A stretch of DNA of 64,000 nt, from assembly GCF_001894805.1 (NCBI RefSeq), contig NZ_BCWX01000007.1, positions 87,721 through 151,720 of the forward strand, written 5' to 3'. Every line of letters begins with the position of its first letter. The first letter of the stretch is position 1. This DNA comes from Rhodococcus globerulus NBRC 14531 (GTDB lineage Bacteria > Actinomycetota > Actinomycetes > Mycobacteriales > Mycobacteriaceae). Below the pieces are notes generated by a model. That model was not told the DNA's origin and made no database searches. It saw only the letters and a program-made list of their open reading frames with translations. This document shows, piece by piece, positions 7,870 to 16,717 of the stretch. The translations under genes and the position numbers were made by a program.

Positions 7870-9828
7870 ATGACCACGGCTCATCGCTCAGGCATCGACC
7901 TCACCCACCTAGACAGCGAGACCCGCGCGCAGGACGACCTGTTCGTCCATGTCAACGGGAAATGGCTCGCCGAATACGAGATTCCCGCAGACCGCGCAGT
8001 CGACGGCGCTTTCCGCACGCTGTACGACAAGGCCGAGGAAGATGTGCAGACCATCATCACCGAGGCTTCCGCGTCGTCACCGGAGTCCGGTACCGATGCC
8101 CAACGCATCGGCGATCTGTACTCGAGTTTCATGGATGCCGACGCTATCGAGGCTGCCGGTCTCACCCCGATCGACGACGAACTCGACGCAATTGCGGACG
8201 CGGCCGATCGTTCTTCGCTGGCTACCGTGATCGGACGCCATCAGCGCACGGGTGTCGGCGGCGCCATCGCGCACTACGTCGACACCGACGCCAAGAACTC
8301 CGAGCGCTACCTCATTCACTTCAGTCAGTCGGGTATCAGCCTTCCCGACGAGTCGTACTACCGCGAAGACAACTACACCGAAATTCGCGACAAGTTCGTC
8401 GCCCACGTCGAGAAGATGTTCAACCTCGCCGGACTCGGCTACGAGGCGCAGCGGGTATTCGACCTCGAGAAGAAGATCGCGGCCGGGCACTGGGACGTCG
8501 TGAAGCGTCGTGACGCCGAGTTGAGCTACAACCTCGTCGAATTCGAGGAGCTCACCGAGCAGAACCCCGGATTGGATTGGGCTGCTTGGCTGTCCGGCTT
8601 GGGAACGACGTCCGAGAAGTTCTCGGAAATCGTGGTTCGCCAGCCCGGATTCCTGCACACCTTCACCGCACTGTGGGCGTCGGAAGAACTCGACGACTGG
8701 AAGGCATGGGCTGCCTGGAAAGTCATCCATGCGCGCGCTCCGTACCTGCATTCCTCGTTGGTGGACGAGAACTTCGCGTTCTACGGCACCGCGCTCTCGG
8801 GCACCGAAGAGAACCGTGAGCGCTGGAAGCGTGGCGTCGGCCTGGTCCAAGACCTGCTCGGCGAGGCCGTCGGCAAGCTGTACGTGGAGCGTCATTTCCC
8901 GGCCGAAGCCAAAGTACGCATGCTGGAGTTGGTCGGCAATCTGCAGGAAGCCTACCGTCGCAACATCTCCGAACTCGAGTGGATGAGTCCGGATACCCGC
9001 AAGGCCGCACTGGCCAAGCTGGACAAGTTCACTCCCAAGATCGGCTACCCCGACAAGTGGCGTGACTACTCGGGTCTCGAGATCTCGGCCACCGACGTCG
9101 TCGGCAACTATCGCCGCGGATACGCCGCGGAATATGACCGCGACCTCGCAAAGTTGGGCGGCCCCGTCGACCGCGACGAGTGGTTCATGACCCCTCAGAC
9201 GGTTAACGCGTACTACAACCCCGGTATGAACGAAATCGTTTTCCCCGCAGCCATTTTGCAGCCGCCGTTCTTCGACGCCGCCGCTGACGACGCCGCCAAC
9301 TACGGCGGAATCGGTGCTGTTATCGGTCACGAGATCGGGCACGGTTTCGACGATCAGGGCGCCAAGTACGACGGCGACGGCAACATGGTCGACTGGTGGA
9401 CCGACGACGATCGCACCGAATTCGGCAAGCGCACAAAAGCTTTGATCGAGCAGTACAACGAATTCGAACCCAAGGAACTGCCGGGTCATCATGTCAACGG
9501 CGAGTTCACGATCGGCGAGAACATCGGCGATCTGGGTGGGCTGTCCATCGCGATCGCGGCGTACAAGATTGCGACCGAAGGCACCGAACCGCCCGTCATC
9601 GACGGTCTCACCGGTTTGCAGCGCGTGTTCTTCGGCTGGGCTCAGGTGTGGCGGACCAAGGCGCGCGAGGCCGAGGCATTGCGCCGACTCGCCGTCGACC
9701 CGCATTCACCGCCGGAGTTCCGCTGCAACGGCGTCGTCCGCAACCTCGATGTCTTTCACGAGGCGTTCGACGTCAAGCCCGGTGATGCACTGTATTTGGA
9801 GCCCGAAAAGCGCGTAAAGATCTGGTAG
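7870..9828 (+). CDS. M13-family zinc metallopeptidase (PepO/neprilysin type)
   Basis: A full-length 652-residue gluzincin of family M13. The zinc site is HEIGH (His487-Glu488-His491), and the third ligand is Glu550 in GENIGDLGG. NAYYNPGMNEIVFPAAILQ and the terminal CNGVVRNLDVFHEAF motif are diagnostic. No signal peptide is visible, so it is probably cytosolic or non-classically exported, as for several PepO proteins and M. tuberculosis Zmp1. The ribosome site AAGGATGGAG precedes ATG. It degrades oligopeptides; no partner is evident nearby. Confidence 0.95.
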   Translation: MTTAHRSGIDLTHLDSETRAQDDLFVHVNGKWLAEYEIPADRAVDGAFRTLYDKAEEDVQTIITEASASSPESGTDAQRIGDLYSSFMDADAIEAAGLTPIDDELDAIADAADRSSLATVIGRHQRTGVGGAIAHYVDTDAKNSERYLIHFSQSGISLPDESYYREDNYTEIRDKFVAHVEKMFNLAGLGYEAQRVFDLEKKIAAGHWDVVKRRDAELSYNLVEFEELTEQNPGLDWAAWLSGLGTTSEKFSEIVVRQPGFLHTFTALWASEELDDWKAWAAWKVIHARAPYLHSSLVDENFAFYGTALSGTEENRERWKRGVGLVQDLLGEAVGKLYVERHFPAEAKVRMLELVGNLQEAYRRNISELEWMSPDTRKAALAKLDKFTPKIGYPDKWRDYSGLEISATDVVGNYRRGYAAEYDRDLAKLGGPVDRDEWFMTPQTVNAYYNPGMNEIVFPAAILQPPFFDAAADDAANYGGIGAVIGHEIGHGFDDQGAKYDGDGNMVDWWTDDDRTEFGKRTKALIEQYNEFEPKELPGHHVNGEFTIGENIGDLGGLSIAIAAYKIATEGTEPPVIDGLTGLQRVFFGWAQVWRTKAREAEALRRLAVDPHSPPEFRCNGVVRNLDVFHEAFDVKPGDALYLEPEKRVKIW

Positions 9829-9835
9829 GGGCAAA

Positions 9836-9885
9836 GCCCCGTGCGCCTTTTTGGTAGTTCGCACTACCAAAAAGGCGCACGGGGC
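9836..9885. repeat. Dispersed palindromic element, copy 1
   Basis: A perfect 23-bp inverted repeat (arms 9836-9858 and 9863-9885) with a TCGC tetraloop. The arm core is GTGCGCCTTTTTGGTAG. Two small hairpins flank it: GGGGC-AAA-GCCCC at 9828-9840, sharing bases with the left arm, and GGGCC-GAA-GGCCC at 9882-9894. It sits between two convergent genes and could terminate both, but a second copy at 19734-19779 lies between divergent genes, so it is treated as a repeat family rather than a simple terminator. Confidence 0.85.
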
Positions 9886-9893
9886 CGAAGGCC

Positions 9894-10808
9894 CTAAGCT
9901 CCGTACACCGGCGTCGGGGTCTCGGCCTTCTCCAACAGCGATGCCACAACGGGTCCGATTTCCTTCGGATCCCAGCGATCACCCTTGTCTTCGCTCGGGC
10001 CGTGACGCCATCCTTCTGCGACGGTGATCTTGCCGCCCTCGATCTCGAAGACGCGTCCCGTGACGTCCTTGGACTCGGCGCTACCGAGCCACACGACGAG
10101 CGGTGAGACGTTCTCCGGAGCCATGGCGTCGAAGCCCTCTTCCGGAGCTGCCATCATCTCGGCCATGGCGCCGCCGGCACCGACCGTCATGCGGGTACGC
10201 GCGGACGGCGCGATTGCGTTGACGCTGACGCCGTAATTCTTGAACTCTGCTGCTGCCTGGATGGTCATCTCGGCGATGCCGGCCTTGGCTGCGGCGTAGT
10301 TGCCCTGGCCGATGGAGCCCTGCAGTCCGGCGCCCGAACTGGTGTTGATGATGCGTGCGTCGATCGGGTTGCCTGCCTTGGCCTCGGCGCGCCAGTAGGC
10401 AGCGGCGTGGCGCAGGGGCGCGAAGTGACCCTTGAGGTGGACGCGGGTGACGGCGTCCCATTCGGCTTCGCTCATGCCGACGAGCATGCGGTCACGCAGG
10501 AAGCCGGCGTTGTTGACGAGCACGTCGAGGCGACCGAAGTTGTCGATGGCGGTCTTGATGAGGTTTTCCGCACCCGCCCAGTCTGCGACGTCGTCACCGT
10601 TGACGACGGCCTCGCCGCCGGCTGCGATGATTTCGGCGACTACCTGCTCGGCCGGGCTCTCGCCGGTTGCGGAGCCGTCCGCGCCTGCGCCGATGTCGTT
10701 GACGACAACCTTGGCGCCCTCTGCCGCGAATGCCAGTGCGTGCGCGCGTCCGATACCGCGACCTGCCCCGGTGATGATGACTACGCGTCCATCGACCAAT
10801 CCACTCAT
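9894..10808 (-). CDS. SDR of the steroid C/D-ring cluster (Rv3548c-like)
   Basis: A 304-residue short-chain dehydrogenase. Motifs are TGAGRGIGRAHALAFAAEGA, NNAGFLRDRM, NTSSGAGLQGS and NYAAAK. The Gly-x-Gln-Gly-Asn-Tyr context and a C-terminal extension (GRVFEIEGGKITVAEGW) place it with the MaoC-associated / multifunctional-enzyme type SDRs. From memory it closely resembles M. tuberculosis Rv3548c, which also lies beside echA20. Here it is divergent from echA20-ipdABC across a KstR2-like site. A hydroxyacyl-CoA dehydrogenase step on the indanone (HIP) intermediates is likely but not proven. Confidence 0.88.
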   Translation of the reverse strand: MSGLVDGRVVIITGAGRGIGRAHALAFAAEGAKVVVNDIGAGADGSATGESPAEQVVAEIIAAGGEAVVNGDDVADWAGAENLIKTAIDNFGRLDVLVNNAGFLRDRMLVGMSEAEWDAVTRVHLKGHFAPLRHAAAYWRAEAKAGNPIDARIINTSSGAGLQGSIGQGNYAAAKAGIAEMTIQAAAEFKNYGVSVNAIAPSARTRMTVGAGGAMAEMMAAPEEGFDAMAPENVSPLVVWLGSAESKDVTGRVFEIEGGKITVAEGWRHGPSEDKGDRWDPKEIGPVVASLLEKAETPTPVYGA

Positions 10809-10864
10809 TTTTATCTCCTATTGCACTCTGCTCGGGCTTGTCGGCTCCGCTTGTGTGCTAACTT

Positions 10865-10882
10865 ACCAAGCAATCGCTTGGT
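10865..10882. promoter_or_regulatory. KstR2-like operator
   Basis: ACCAAGCAATCGCTTGGT is a perfect inverted repeat with 7-base arms and a 4-base centre, located between the divergent SDR and echA20. Read as AGCAATCGCTTGGT (10869-10882) it matches the published KstR2 consensus AnCAAGnnCTTGnT at all but one fixed position. KstR2 is the TetR-type repressor of the late (C/D-ring) steroid regulon and is released by HIP-CoA. A related site occurs at 44748-44765. The kstR2 gene itself is not in the window. Confidence 0.7.
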
Positions 10883-10910
10883 TTGGTACACAGACGTAAG
10901 GAAACCCGCT

Positions 10911-11687
10911 ATGGGCATCAGCACCTCCTCCGACGGGACCGGCATCACCACGGTCACCATCGACTACGCACCGGTCAATGCAATCCCCTCGCAGGGTTGG
11001 TTCGATCTCGCCGACGCGATCCTTGCCGCAGGTAAGGACCTCAATACCCACGTCGTGATCCTGCGAGCCGAAGGCCGTGGTTTCAACGCCGGCGTCGACA
11101 TCAAGGAGATGCAGGCCACCGACGGCTACGACGCTCTGGTTGCTGCCAACCGCGGTTGCGCTGCTGCTTTTGCCGCGGTCTACGACTGCGCCGTTCCGGT
11201 TGTCGTGGCAGTCAACGGCTTCTGCGTCGGCGGCGGCATCGGCCTGGTCGGCAACGCTGACGTCATCGTCGCGTCCGACGACGCGATCTTCTCCCTCCCT
11301 GAGGTCGACCGCGGTGCACTCGGCGCAGCCACCCACCTCGCTCGCCTGGTACCGCAGCACATGATGCGCACGCTGTACTACACGGCGCAGAGCGTCGACG
11401 CCCACACACTCAAGCAGTTCGGCAGCGTCTACGACGTCGTCCCGCGCGAGAAGCTCGACGATTGCGCCCGCGAGATCGCCGCCAAGATCGCTGCCAAGGA
11501 CACCCGCATCATCCGGTGTGCGAAGGAAGCCATCAACGGCATCGACCCCGTCGACGTCAAGAGCAGCTACCGCCTCGAGCAGGGATACACCTTCGAGCTC
11601 AACCTGCTCGGTGTGTCCGACGAGCATCGCGACGAGTTCGTCGCAACCGGCAAGCCGCGTGAAAACGCAACCCAGAAGGAAGGCTGA
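10911..11687 (+). CDS. echA20: Enoyl-CoA hydratase-superfamily ring D hydrolase EchA20
   Basis: A 258-residue crotonase-fold protein. The oxyanion-hole segments are RAEGRGFNAGVDIKEM and VNGFCVGGGIGLVGNADVI. It is the first gene of the echA20-ipdA-ipdB-ipdC operon, the same order as Rv3550-Rv3553 of M. tuberculosis. There EchA20 hydrolyses the last intact steroid ring (ring D) of the HIEC-CoA intermediate, giving COCHEA-CoA. Start ATG at 10911 has AAGG upstream; the frame is open further left but that part crosses the operator and the divergent SDR. The gene assignment rests on synteny plus the crotonase motifs. Confidence 0.9.
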   Translation: MGISTSSDGTGITTVTIDYAPVNAIPSQGWFDLADAILAAGKDLNTHVVILRAEGRGFNAGVDIKEMQATDGYDALVAANRGCAAAFAAVYDCAVPVVVAVNGFCVGGGIGLVGNADVIVASDDAIFSLPEVDRGALGAATHLARLVPQHMMRTLYYTAQSVDAHTLKQFGSVYDVVPREKLDDCAREIAAKIAAKDTRIIRCAKEAINGIDPVDVKSSYRLEQGYTFELNLLGVSDEHRDEFVATGKPRENATQKEG

Positions 11688-11693
11688 GACATC

Positions 11694-12587
11694 ATGGCTA
11701 GCAAGCGTGACAAGACAATGTCGCTCGACGAGGTTGTCGGCGAGCTTCGCTCCGGAATGACCATCGGATTGGGCGGCTGGGGATCTCGCCGCAAGCCGAT
11801 GGCTTTCGTGCGCGCGATCCTGCGTTCGGACATCAAGGACCTGACCGTCGTCACGTACGGTGGACCGGATCTCGGCCTGCTGTGCTCGGCCGGCAAGGTC
11901 AAGAAGGCGTACTACGGCTTCGTGTCCCTGGACTCGGCTCCGTTCTACGACCCGTGGTTTGCCAAGGCACGCACCAACGGTGAGATCGAGTCCCGCGAAA
12001 TGGACGAGGGAATGGTCAAGTGCGGCCTCGAAGCTGCAGCTGCCCGTCTCCCCTTCCTGCCGATCCGCGCAGGTCTGGGATCCGATGTCCGTAACTTCTG
12101 GGGCGACGAACTCAAGACCGTCACCTCCCCGTACCCCGAGGCCGACGGCCGCTCCGAGACCCTGATCGCAATGCCCGCGCTCAACCTCGACGCGTCGTTC
12201 GTTCACCTCAACCTCGGCGACAAGCACGGCAATGCCGCATACAACGGCGTCGACCCGTACTTCGACGACCTGTACTGCATGGCAGCGGAGAAGCGTTACG
12301 TCTCGGTGGAACGCATCGTCGAAACCGAGGAACTGGTCAAATCCGTTCCGCTGCAGAATCTTCTGATCAACCGCATGATGGTCGACGGTGTCGTCGAGGC
12401 CCCGAACGGCGCGCACTTCACCCTCGCCGGCGAAAGCTACGGCCGCGACGAGAAGTTCCAGCGTCACTACGCCGAAGCCGCGAAGACCCCCGAGTCGTGG
12501 CAGGCATTTGTCGACACCTTCCTCTCCGGCAGCGAAGAGGACTACCAGGCCGCAGTAAAGAAGTTTGCAGAGGAGCAGGCGTCATGA
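11694..12587 (+). CDS. ipdA: IpdA, COCHEA-CoA hydrolase alpha subunit
   Basis: A 297-residue class I CoA-transferase-like subunit (GGWGSRRKPM near residues 28-36, TYGGPDLGLLCSAGKVKKAYYGF). IpdA and IpdB form a heterotetramer that hydrolyses the C ring of COCHEA-CoA during steroid breakdown. IpdAB is not a true CoA transferase although it keeps that fold. Glu105 here (in REMDEGM) falls at the number reported for the essential Glu of the mycobacterial IpdA. Starts 6 bases after echA20 and overlaps ipdB by ATGA. Confidence 0.93.
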   Translation: MASKRDKTMSLDEVVGELRSGMTIGLGGWGSRRKPMAFVRAILRSDIKDLTVVTYGGPDLGLLCSAGKVKKAYYGFVSLDSAPFYDPWFAKARTNGEIESREMDEGMVKCGLEAAAARLPFLPIRAGLGSDVRNFWGDELKTVTSPYPEADGRSETLIAMPALNLDASFVHLNLGDKHGNAAYNGVDPYFDDLYCMAAEKRYVSVERIVETEELVKSVPLQNLLINRMMVDGVVEAPNGAHFTLAGESYGRDEKFQRHYAEAAKTPESWQAFVDTFLSGSEEDYQAAVKKFAEEQAS

Positions 12588-13339
12588 GCGAATCCACCGT
12601 CACCCGCGCAGAGTACGTAGTCCTGGCTTGCGCCGAAATCTTCTCCGGCGCAGGTGAAATCATGGCCAGCCCGATGTCGACGTCATCGACCATCGGCGCT
12701 CGCCTTGCCCGCCTGACCACCGAACCCGATCTCCTGATCACCGACGGCGAAGCCCTCATCCTCGAGGACACCCCGGCAGTGGGAACGAAGGGCCCCATCG
12801 AAGGATGGATGCCGTTCCGCAAGGTGTTCGACGTGGTCGCTTCCGGTCGTCGCCACGTGGTCATGGGCGCAAACCAGCTCGACCGCCACGGTAACCAGAA
12901 CCTCTCCGCTTTCGGCCCGCTTCAGCAGCCGTCGCGTCAGATGTTCGGTGTGCGCGGCGCTCCGGGTAACACGATCAACCACGCCACGAGCTACTTCGTC
13001 CCCAAGCACTCCAAGCGAGTGTTCGTCGACAAGGTCGACGTGGTGTGCGGCGTCGGCTACGACCAGATCGATCCCGAGAACCCGGCATACAAGTACCTCA
13101 ACATCCCCCGCGTTGTCACCAATCTCGGTGTCTTCGACTTCGGCGGACCAGGAAACACCTTCCGCGCGTTGAGCCTTCACCCCGGCGTCACGGCCGAAGA
13201 GGTTGCCGAGAACACCTCGTTCGAGGTTGCCGGACTCGCCGAGGCAGGCGTCACCCGCGAACCCACAGTAGAAGAGCTCCACCTCATTCGCGAGACCCTC
13301 GACCCGCGCAACCTGCGGGACCGTGAGGTCTCGGCATGA
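12584..13339 (+). CDS. ipdB: IpdB, COCHEA-CoA hydrolase beta subunit
   Basis: A 251-residue CoA-transferase-fold beta subunit, partner of IpdA. Features include ASPMSTSSTIGARLARLTTEPDL, the segment VFDVVASGRRHVVMGANQLDRHGNQN and NLGVFDFGGPGNTFRALSLHPGV. The start at 12584 gives the ATGA overlap expected for stoichiometric co-translation with ipdA; a longer frame back to 12497 lies within ipdA. Ends overlapping ipdC by 4 bases. Confidence 0.92.
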   Translation: MSESTVTRAEYVVLACAEIFSGAGEIMASPMSTSSTIGARLARLTTEPDLLITDGEALILEDTPAVGTKGPIEGWMPFRKVFDVVASGRRHVVMGANQLDRHGNQNLSAFGPLQQPSRQMFGVRGAPGNTINHATSYFVPKHSKRVFVDKVDVVCGVGYDQIDPENPAYKYLNIPRVVTNLGVFDFGGPGNTFRALSLHPGVTAEEVAENTSFEVAGLAEAGVTREPTVEELHLIRETLDPRNLRDREVSA

Positions 13340-14397
13340 CCCCCACCCTCAAGACTGCGCTGACCGAACTGGTCGGCGTGGACTACCCGATCGTGCAGAC
13401 AGGCATGGGCTGGGTTTCCGGTCCCGCTCTCACGTCGGCGACGGCTAACGCCGGTGGTCTGGGCATCCTGGCTTCGGCCACGATGACGTACGACGAGCTC
13501 GAGCACGCGATCAAGAAGACGAAGCAGCTCACGAACAAGCCCTTCGGCGTCAACATGCGCGCCGACGCCACCGACGCGAAGCAGCGTATCGATCTGCTCA
13601 TCCGCGAAGGTGTCAAGGTTGCGTCTTTTGCCTTGGCTCCCAAGAAGGATCTGATCTCCAAGCTCAAGGACAACGGCATTGTTGTCGTTCCGTCCATCGG
13701 TGCTGCAAAGCATGCCGTGAAGGTTGCGTCCTGGGGCGCGGACGCCGTCGTCGTCCAGGGCGGCGAGGGTGGCGGTCACACCGGCGGTGTGGCAACAACC
13801 CTTCTGCTCCCCTCGGTCCTCGACGCCGTCGACATTCCGGTTATCGCCGGTGGCGGATTCTTCGACGGTCGTGGACTTACGGCTGCACTCGCGTACGGTG
13901 CTGCCGGCGTCGCAATGGGCACGCGTTTCCTGCTCACGAGCGATTCCTCGGTACCGGATTCCGTCAAGCAGGAATATCTCAAGCGCGGACTGACGGATAC
14001 GACCGTTTCACGCAAGGTCGACGGCATGCCGCACCGCGTGCTCAACACCGACCTGGTCAACAGTCTCGAAGGTTCCAGCTACGCAACCGGTTTGATCGCT
14101 GCCGCCAAGAACGCCATGAAGTTCAAGGCAATGACCGGCATGAAGTGGTCAACGCTCGCCAAGGACGGAATCGCGATGAAGCGATCCGGCGACCGCACCA
14201 TCATGCAGATCATCATGGCCGCCAACACCCCGATGTTGCTCAAAGCCGGTCTGGTGGAAGGTAACACCGAAGCCGGTGTGCTGGCGTCGGGTCAGGTTGT
14301 CGGCATGATCAACGATCTGCCCAGCTGCAAGGAACTGATCGACAGCATCATGGAAGACGCCGTCAAGCGCATCGACGCGCTGGCCGCTCTTCGCTGA
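13336..14397 (+). CDS. ipdC: IpdC, flavin-dependent reductase/dehydrogenase of steroid C/D-ring catabolism
   Basis: A 353-residue TIM-barrel FMN protein of the nitronate monooxygenase / enoyl reductase (2-nitropropane dioxygenase-like) family. Motifs are PIVQTGMGWVSGPALTSATANAGGLGIL, VVQGGEGGGHTGG and PVIAGGGFFDGRGL (phosphate-binding loop). In mycobacteria and rhodococci IpdC acts on the 5-hydroxy indanone-CoA intermediate before ring D opening. It is the last gene of the echA20-ipdABC operon, followed by a strong hairpin. Confidence 0.9.
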   Translation: MTPTLKTALTELVGVDYPIVQTGMGWVSGPALTSATANAGGLGILASATMTYDELEHAIKKTKQLTNKPFGVNMRADATDAKQRIDLLIREGVKVASFALAPKKDLISKLKDNGIVVVPSIGAAKHAVKVASWGADAVVVQGGEGGGHTGGVATTLLLPSVLDAVDIPVIAGGGFFDGRGLTAALAYGAAGVAMGTRFLLTSDSSVPDSVKQEYLKRGLTDTTVSRKVDGMPHRVLNTDLVNSLEGSSYATGLIAAAKNAMKFKAMTGMKWSTLAKDGIAMKRSGDRTIMQIIMAANTPMLLKAGLVEGNTEAGVLASGQVVGMINDLPSCKELIDSIMEDAVKRIDALAALR

Positions 14398-14409
14398 ACA
14401 CGTAGCAAT

Positions 14410-14453
14410 CACTGAGTGCGTCTCCCCCGATATCAGGGGAGGCGCACTCAGTG
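14410..14453. terminator. Bidirectional hairpin terminator
   Basis: An 18-bp stem (left arm 14410-14427, right arm 14436-14453) containing a single G-T wobble, with an 8-base loop. It lies between the convergent ipdC and YcaQ-like genes and overlaps the last codons of the latter. There is no long T run, as is usual for high-GC actinobacterial terminators. Confidence 0.75.
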
Positions 14454-15680
14454 CGTTAAAGCTGCGTCGGGCACAGCTCTCATCGCGTCCGCCAACTCCG
14501 CCGCCATCGTTCCCTTGTTCTCCACCACGACGGTCTCGCAGCCCTGCCAGAGTGCGGTTCGTCGGAGCAGCGCCGCCAGGCGCGGTGCAGTATCTGCGTC
14601 GGCGTCGGGTTCTGCCCAGGCGGAGCGCACGAGCAATTGACGGTTCTGACGGTCATTCTTGAGATCGACTCGCGCACAGATCTTGTCGTCGATCAGCACC
14701 GGCAGGACATAGTAACCGTGGACCCGCTTGTGGGCGGGCGTGTAGATCTCGATCCGGTAGTGAAAGTCGAAGAGCCGCAACGCTCGATCACGCGCCCATA
14801 CGACCGGATCGAAGGGAGACAACAGAGCGTCGGCCCGAATTGCCCTTGGCCGTTTAGCCTGAGGATCGATCCATACCTCTCGCGGCTTTCCTCGACGCTC
14901 CCAACCTTCGACGGAGGCAGGGCGCACGCTGCCGGCGTCTTCGAGCTCTCGCAGTGCAACTCGTGTCTCGGCGCTGGGGAGTCGAAAGTAGTCGGCGATA
15001 TCGTCGAGAGTGCCCAGTCCGTGTGCCCGCACTCCGCGCAGCACAAGCTCACGGATCGCGTCCGGCCGTTCCACCCTGGCGTCGAGTATCGCCGGCGGCA
15101 GTGTGTTCTCGGCGAGTGCGTAGCGACGTTCGAACCCCGTTCGACCTGCCGATACCACCTCGCCCCATCGGAACAGTGTCTCCAGGCCGACCTTCACGTC
15201 GGACCACCCCCACCAGGGTCCGCGTCGCGTGTTCGCGTCGTGCTCGACCTCGCTCGCCGCCATCGGCCCGTTGTCCCGCAATTCGCTGCGCAACCACTCG
15301 AGAAAGTCGAGCCGATCGGATGCCCATCCATTCTTGTCTGCGAGGGCCTTGGCCCGAAACTGATCCATTCGCCAACGGAACAGCGGCCACATGTCGACGG
15401 GTAGGAATGTCGCTTCGTGGCCCCAGTATTCGAGGTATCCCGATCCCGGTGCGAAGGCGAGCTGGTCGAGTCTCGACTTGTCGTACGCACCCATTCGCGC
15501 ATAGATCGGCAGATAATGACTGCGCTCGAATACATTGACCGAATCGATCTGGAGCACCTGCAAGCGGTCCATCACCCCGATCAGATTGCGTCGTGTCACG
15601 GCTGCAGGATGCGCTTTTCCAAACCCTTGAGCTGCAAGCGCGATGCGACGCGCCGCGGCCGGAGACACTACTTCGCTCAT
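14448..15680 (-). CDS. YcaQ/AlkX-like winged-helix DNA glycosylase
   Basis: A 410-residue protein of the YcaQ (AlkX, HTH_42) family. N-terminal winged-helix modules start with AARRIALAAQGF, and the hallmark LQIDSVNVFERSHYLPIYARMG carries the QxD catalytic-type motif. YWGHEATFLP, LLSPFDPVVWARDRALRLFDF and GYYVLPVLIDDKICARVDLK follow, all typical of the family. Known members unhook interstrand crosslinks and excise alkylated purines. Stand-alone gene; start at 15680 (MSEVVSP). Confidence 0.88.
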   Translation of the reverse strand: MSEVVSPAAARRIALAAQGFGKAHPAAVTRRNLIGVMDRLQVLQIDSVNVFERSHYLPIYARMGAYDKSRLDQLAFAPGSGYLEYWGHEATFLPVDMWPLFRWRMDQFRAKALADKNGWASDRLDFLEWLRSELRDNGPMAASEVEHDANTRRGPWWGWSDVKVGLETLFRWGEVVSAGRTGFERRYALAENTLPPAILDARVERPDAIRELVLRGVRAHGLGTLDDIADYFRLPSAETRVALRELEDAGSVRPASVEGWERRGKPREVWIDPQAKRPRAIRADALLSPFDPVVWARDRALRLFDFHYRIEIYTPAHKRVHGYYVLPVLIDDKICARVDLKNDRQNRQLLVRSAWAEPDADADTAPRLAALLRRTALWQGCETVVVENKGTMAAELADAMRAVPDAALTH

Positions 15681-15761
15681 ACTCGTGAAGACTAGCCATC
15701 ACCTCCGACAGCAAAATCGAAAACAACGATTGAGCCCGCCAAGATCGGGTTACCCTCCAGT

Positions 15762-16319
15762 GTGGAATTTGACTGGCTCGAACTCGTGCTCACTGCCCAC
15801 CGCGAATTCGGTTCGCGACTCGCTCAGGTCGAGGACTGGAATGTGCCTACCCCCGATTCCGACTGGCACGTGGAACACCTGGTTCGTCATGTGATCGAGG
15901 AACAACAGTGGGTGCCTCCGCTGCTGTCCGGGCTCACCGTGGGCGAAGCGACGCCGGACATCGTTCCGGTTGGTGACGACCTGTGGACCGAATGGCAGAA
16001 GTACTCCGAAGCCGCGATCAACGCCTGGAAATCGACAAATCTCGATACGCAGGTTCATCTGTCCTACGGCACGGTGAACATGGAGCCGTATCTGCGTCAG
16101 CAGACGTCCGACGTCACCATTCACGCGTGGGATCTGGCACGGGCAGTTGGTGCGGACGACCGATTGGACCCGACGCTCGTCGAAGCCGTCTGGTCCGATC
16201 TCGACGGTCAACGCGACATGCTGGCCGAAAGCGGTTTGTTTGCCGCCCCGGTCGAGATTCCCGAGGACTCGCCTCTGCAGGACAAGTTGATGGCACTGAC
16301 CGGCCGTGATCCGCGCTGA
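15762..16319 (+). CDS. TIGR03086-type DinB/mycothiol-dependent maleylpyruvate isomerase-like protein
   Basis: A 185-residue four-helix-bundle protein. The N-terminal pattern DWNVPTPDSDWHVEHLVRHVIEEQQW supplies the first His metal ligands, and TSDVTIHAWDLARAVG carries the third (HxWD), as in the TIGR03086 / MDMPI-N metal-binding family common in actinobacteria. Starts with GTG (VEFDWLE). Some members use mycothiol or bind Zn, but the function of this one is unknown. No operon partner. Confidence 0.8.
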   Translation: MEFDWLELVLTAHREFGSRLAQVEDWNVPTPDSDWHVEHLVRHVIEEQQWVPPLLSGLTVGEATPDIVPVGDDLWTEWQKYSEAAINAWKSTNLDTQVHLSYGTVNMEPYLRQQTSDVTIHAWDLARAVGADDRLDPTLVEAVWSDLDGQRDMLAESGLFAAPVEIPEDSPLQDKLMALTGRDPR

Positions 16320-16329
16320 AGGAGACGCG

Positions 16330-16695
16330 CTAAAGGAGTTCTGCCTCCGAGAAACGCGCTCTCAGATCGATACCGATCTCGGCGTGACGGAGTAAGAACG
16401 ACTTCTCGTCGTACCCTTTGCGACGCAACCAGAGTGTGACTTCGCTGTTGTATTTGCTGGCGTTGCACGACGCGCAGGCCGGCGCAATGTTGTCGAGCGT
16501 GTATCGGCCTCCCCGCGAGATCGCGAGAACACAATCACGTTGCAGCGGTACGTCTTGCGCGCCGCAGTAGGCGCACCCACCCCACGAGGATCTGAGCGCG
16601 GCCCACTGCTCGGTGCTGAGGTCGTGTGTCGTGCTGTCCATCCGGCGCTTGCGTTTGCGCGCGTATCGGGCTTTGCGACTGCGGTTGATCGTCAC
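16330..16695 (-). CDS. HNH endonuclease
   Basis: A 121-residue small HNH protein. It has a Lys/Arg-rich N-terminus (RSRKARYARKRKRR), then a CxxC knuckle in CAYCGAQDVPLQRD and a second in NIAPACASCNASK. The Arg-Asp...Asn...Asn pattern of the bba-Me finger lies between them. Such solitary HNH genes are frequent in actinobacterial chromosomes; whether this one nicks DNA, acts in defence, or is a relic is unclear. Convergent with and very close to the upstream gene (10 bases). Confidence 0.85.
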   Translation of the reverse strand: MTINRSRKARYARKRKRRMDSTTHDLSTEQWAALRSSWGGCAYCGAQDVPLQRDCVLAISRGGRYTLDNIAPACASCNASKYNSEVTLWLRRKGYDEKSFLLRHAEIGIDLRARFSEAELL

Positions 16696-16717
16696 CTCGT
16701 CATGCTACTGACCGCCG

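Noticed and set aside
8077..9705. A 542-codon open frame on the strand opposite the M13 peptidase
   Set aside because: It lies entirely within the peptidase gene, has no recognisable motif or ribosome site, and is explained by GC-rich third positions of the true gene.
10863..12467. A 534-codon open frame opposite echA20 and ipdA
   Set aside because: Spans two well-supported genes and the operator in antisense; composition is low-complexity Asp/Val/Gly-rich, typical of a shadow frame.
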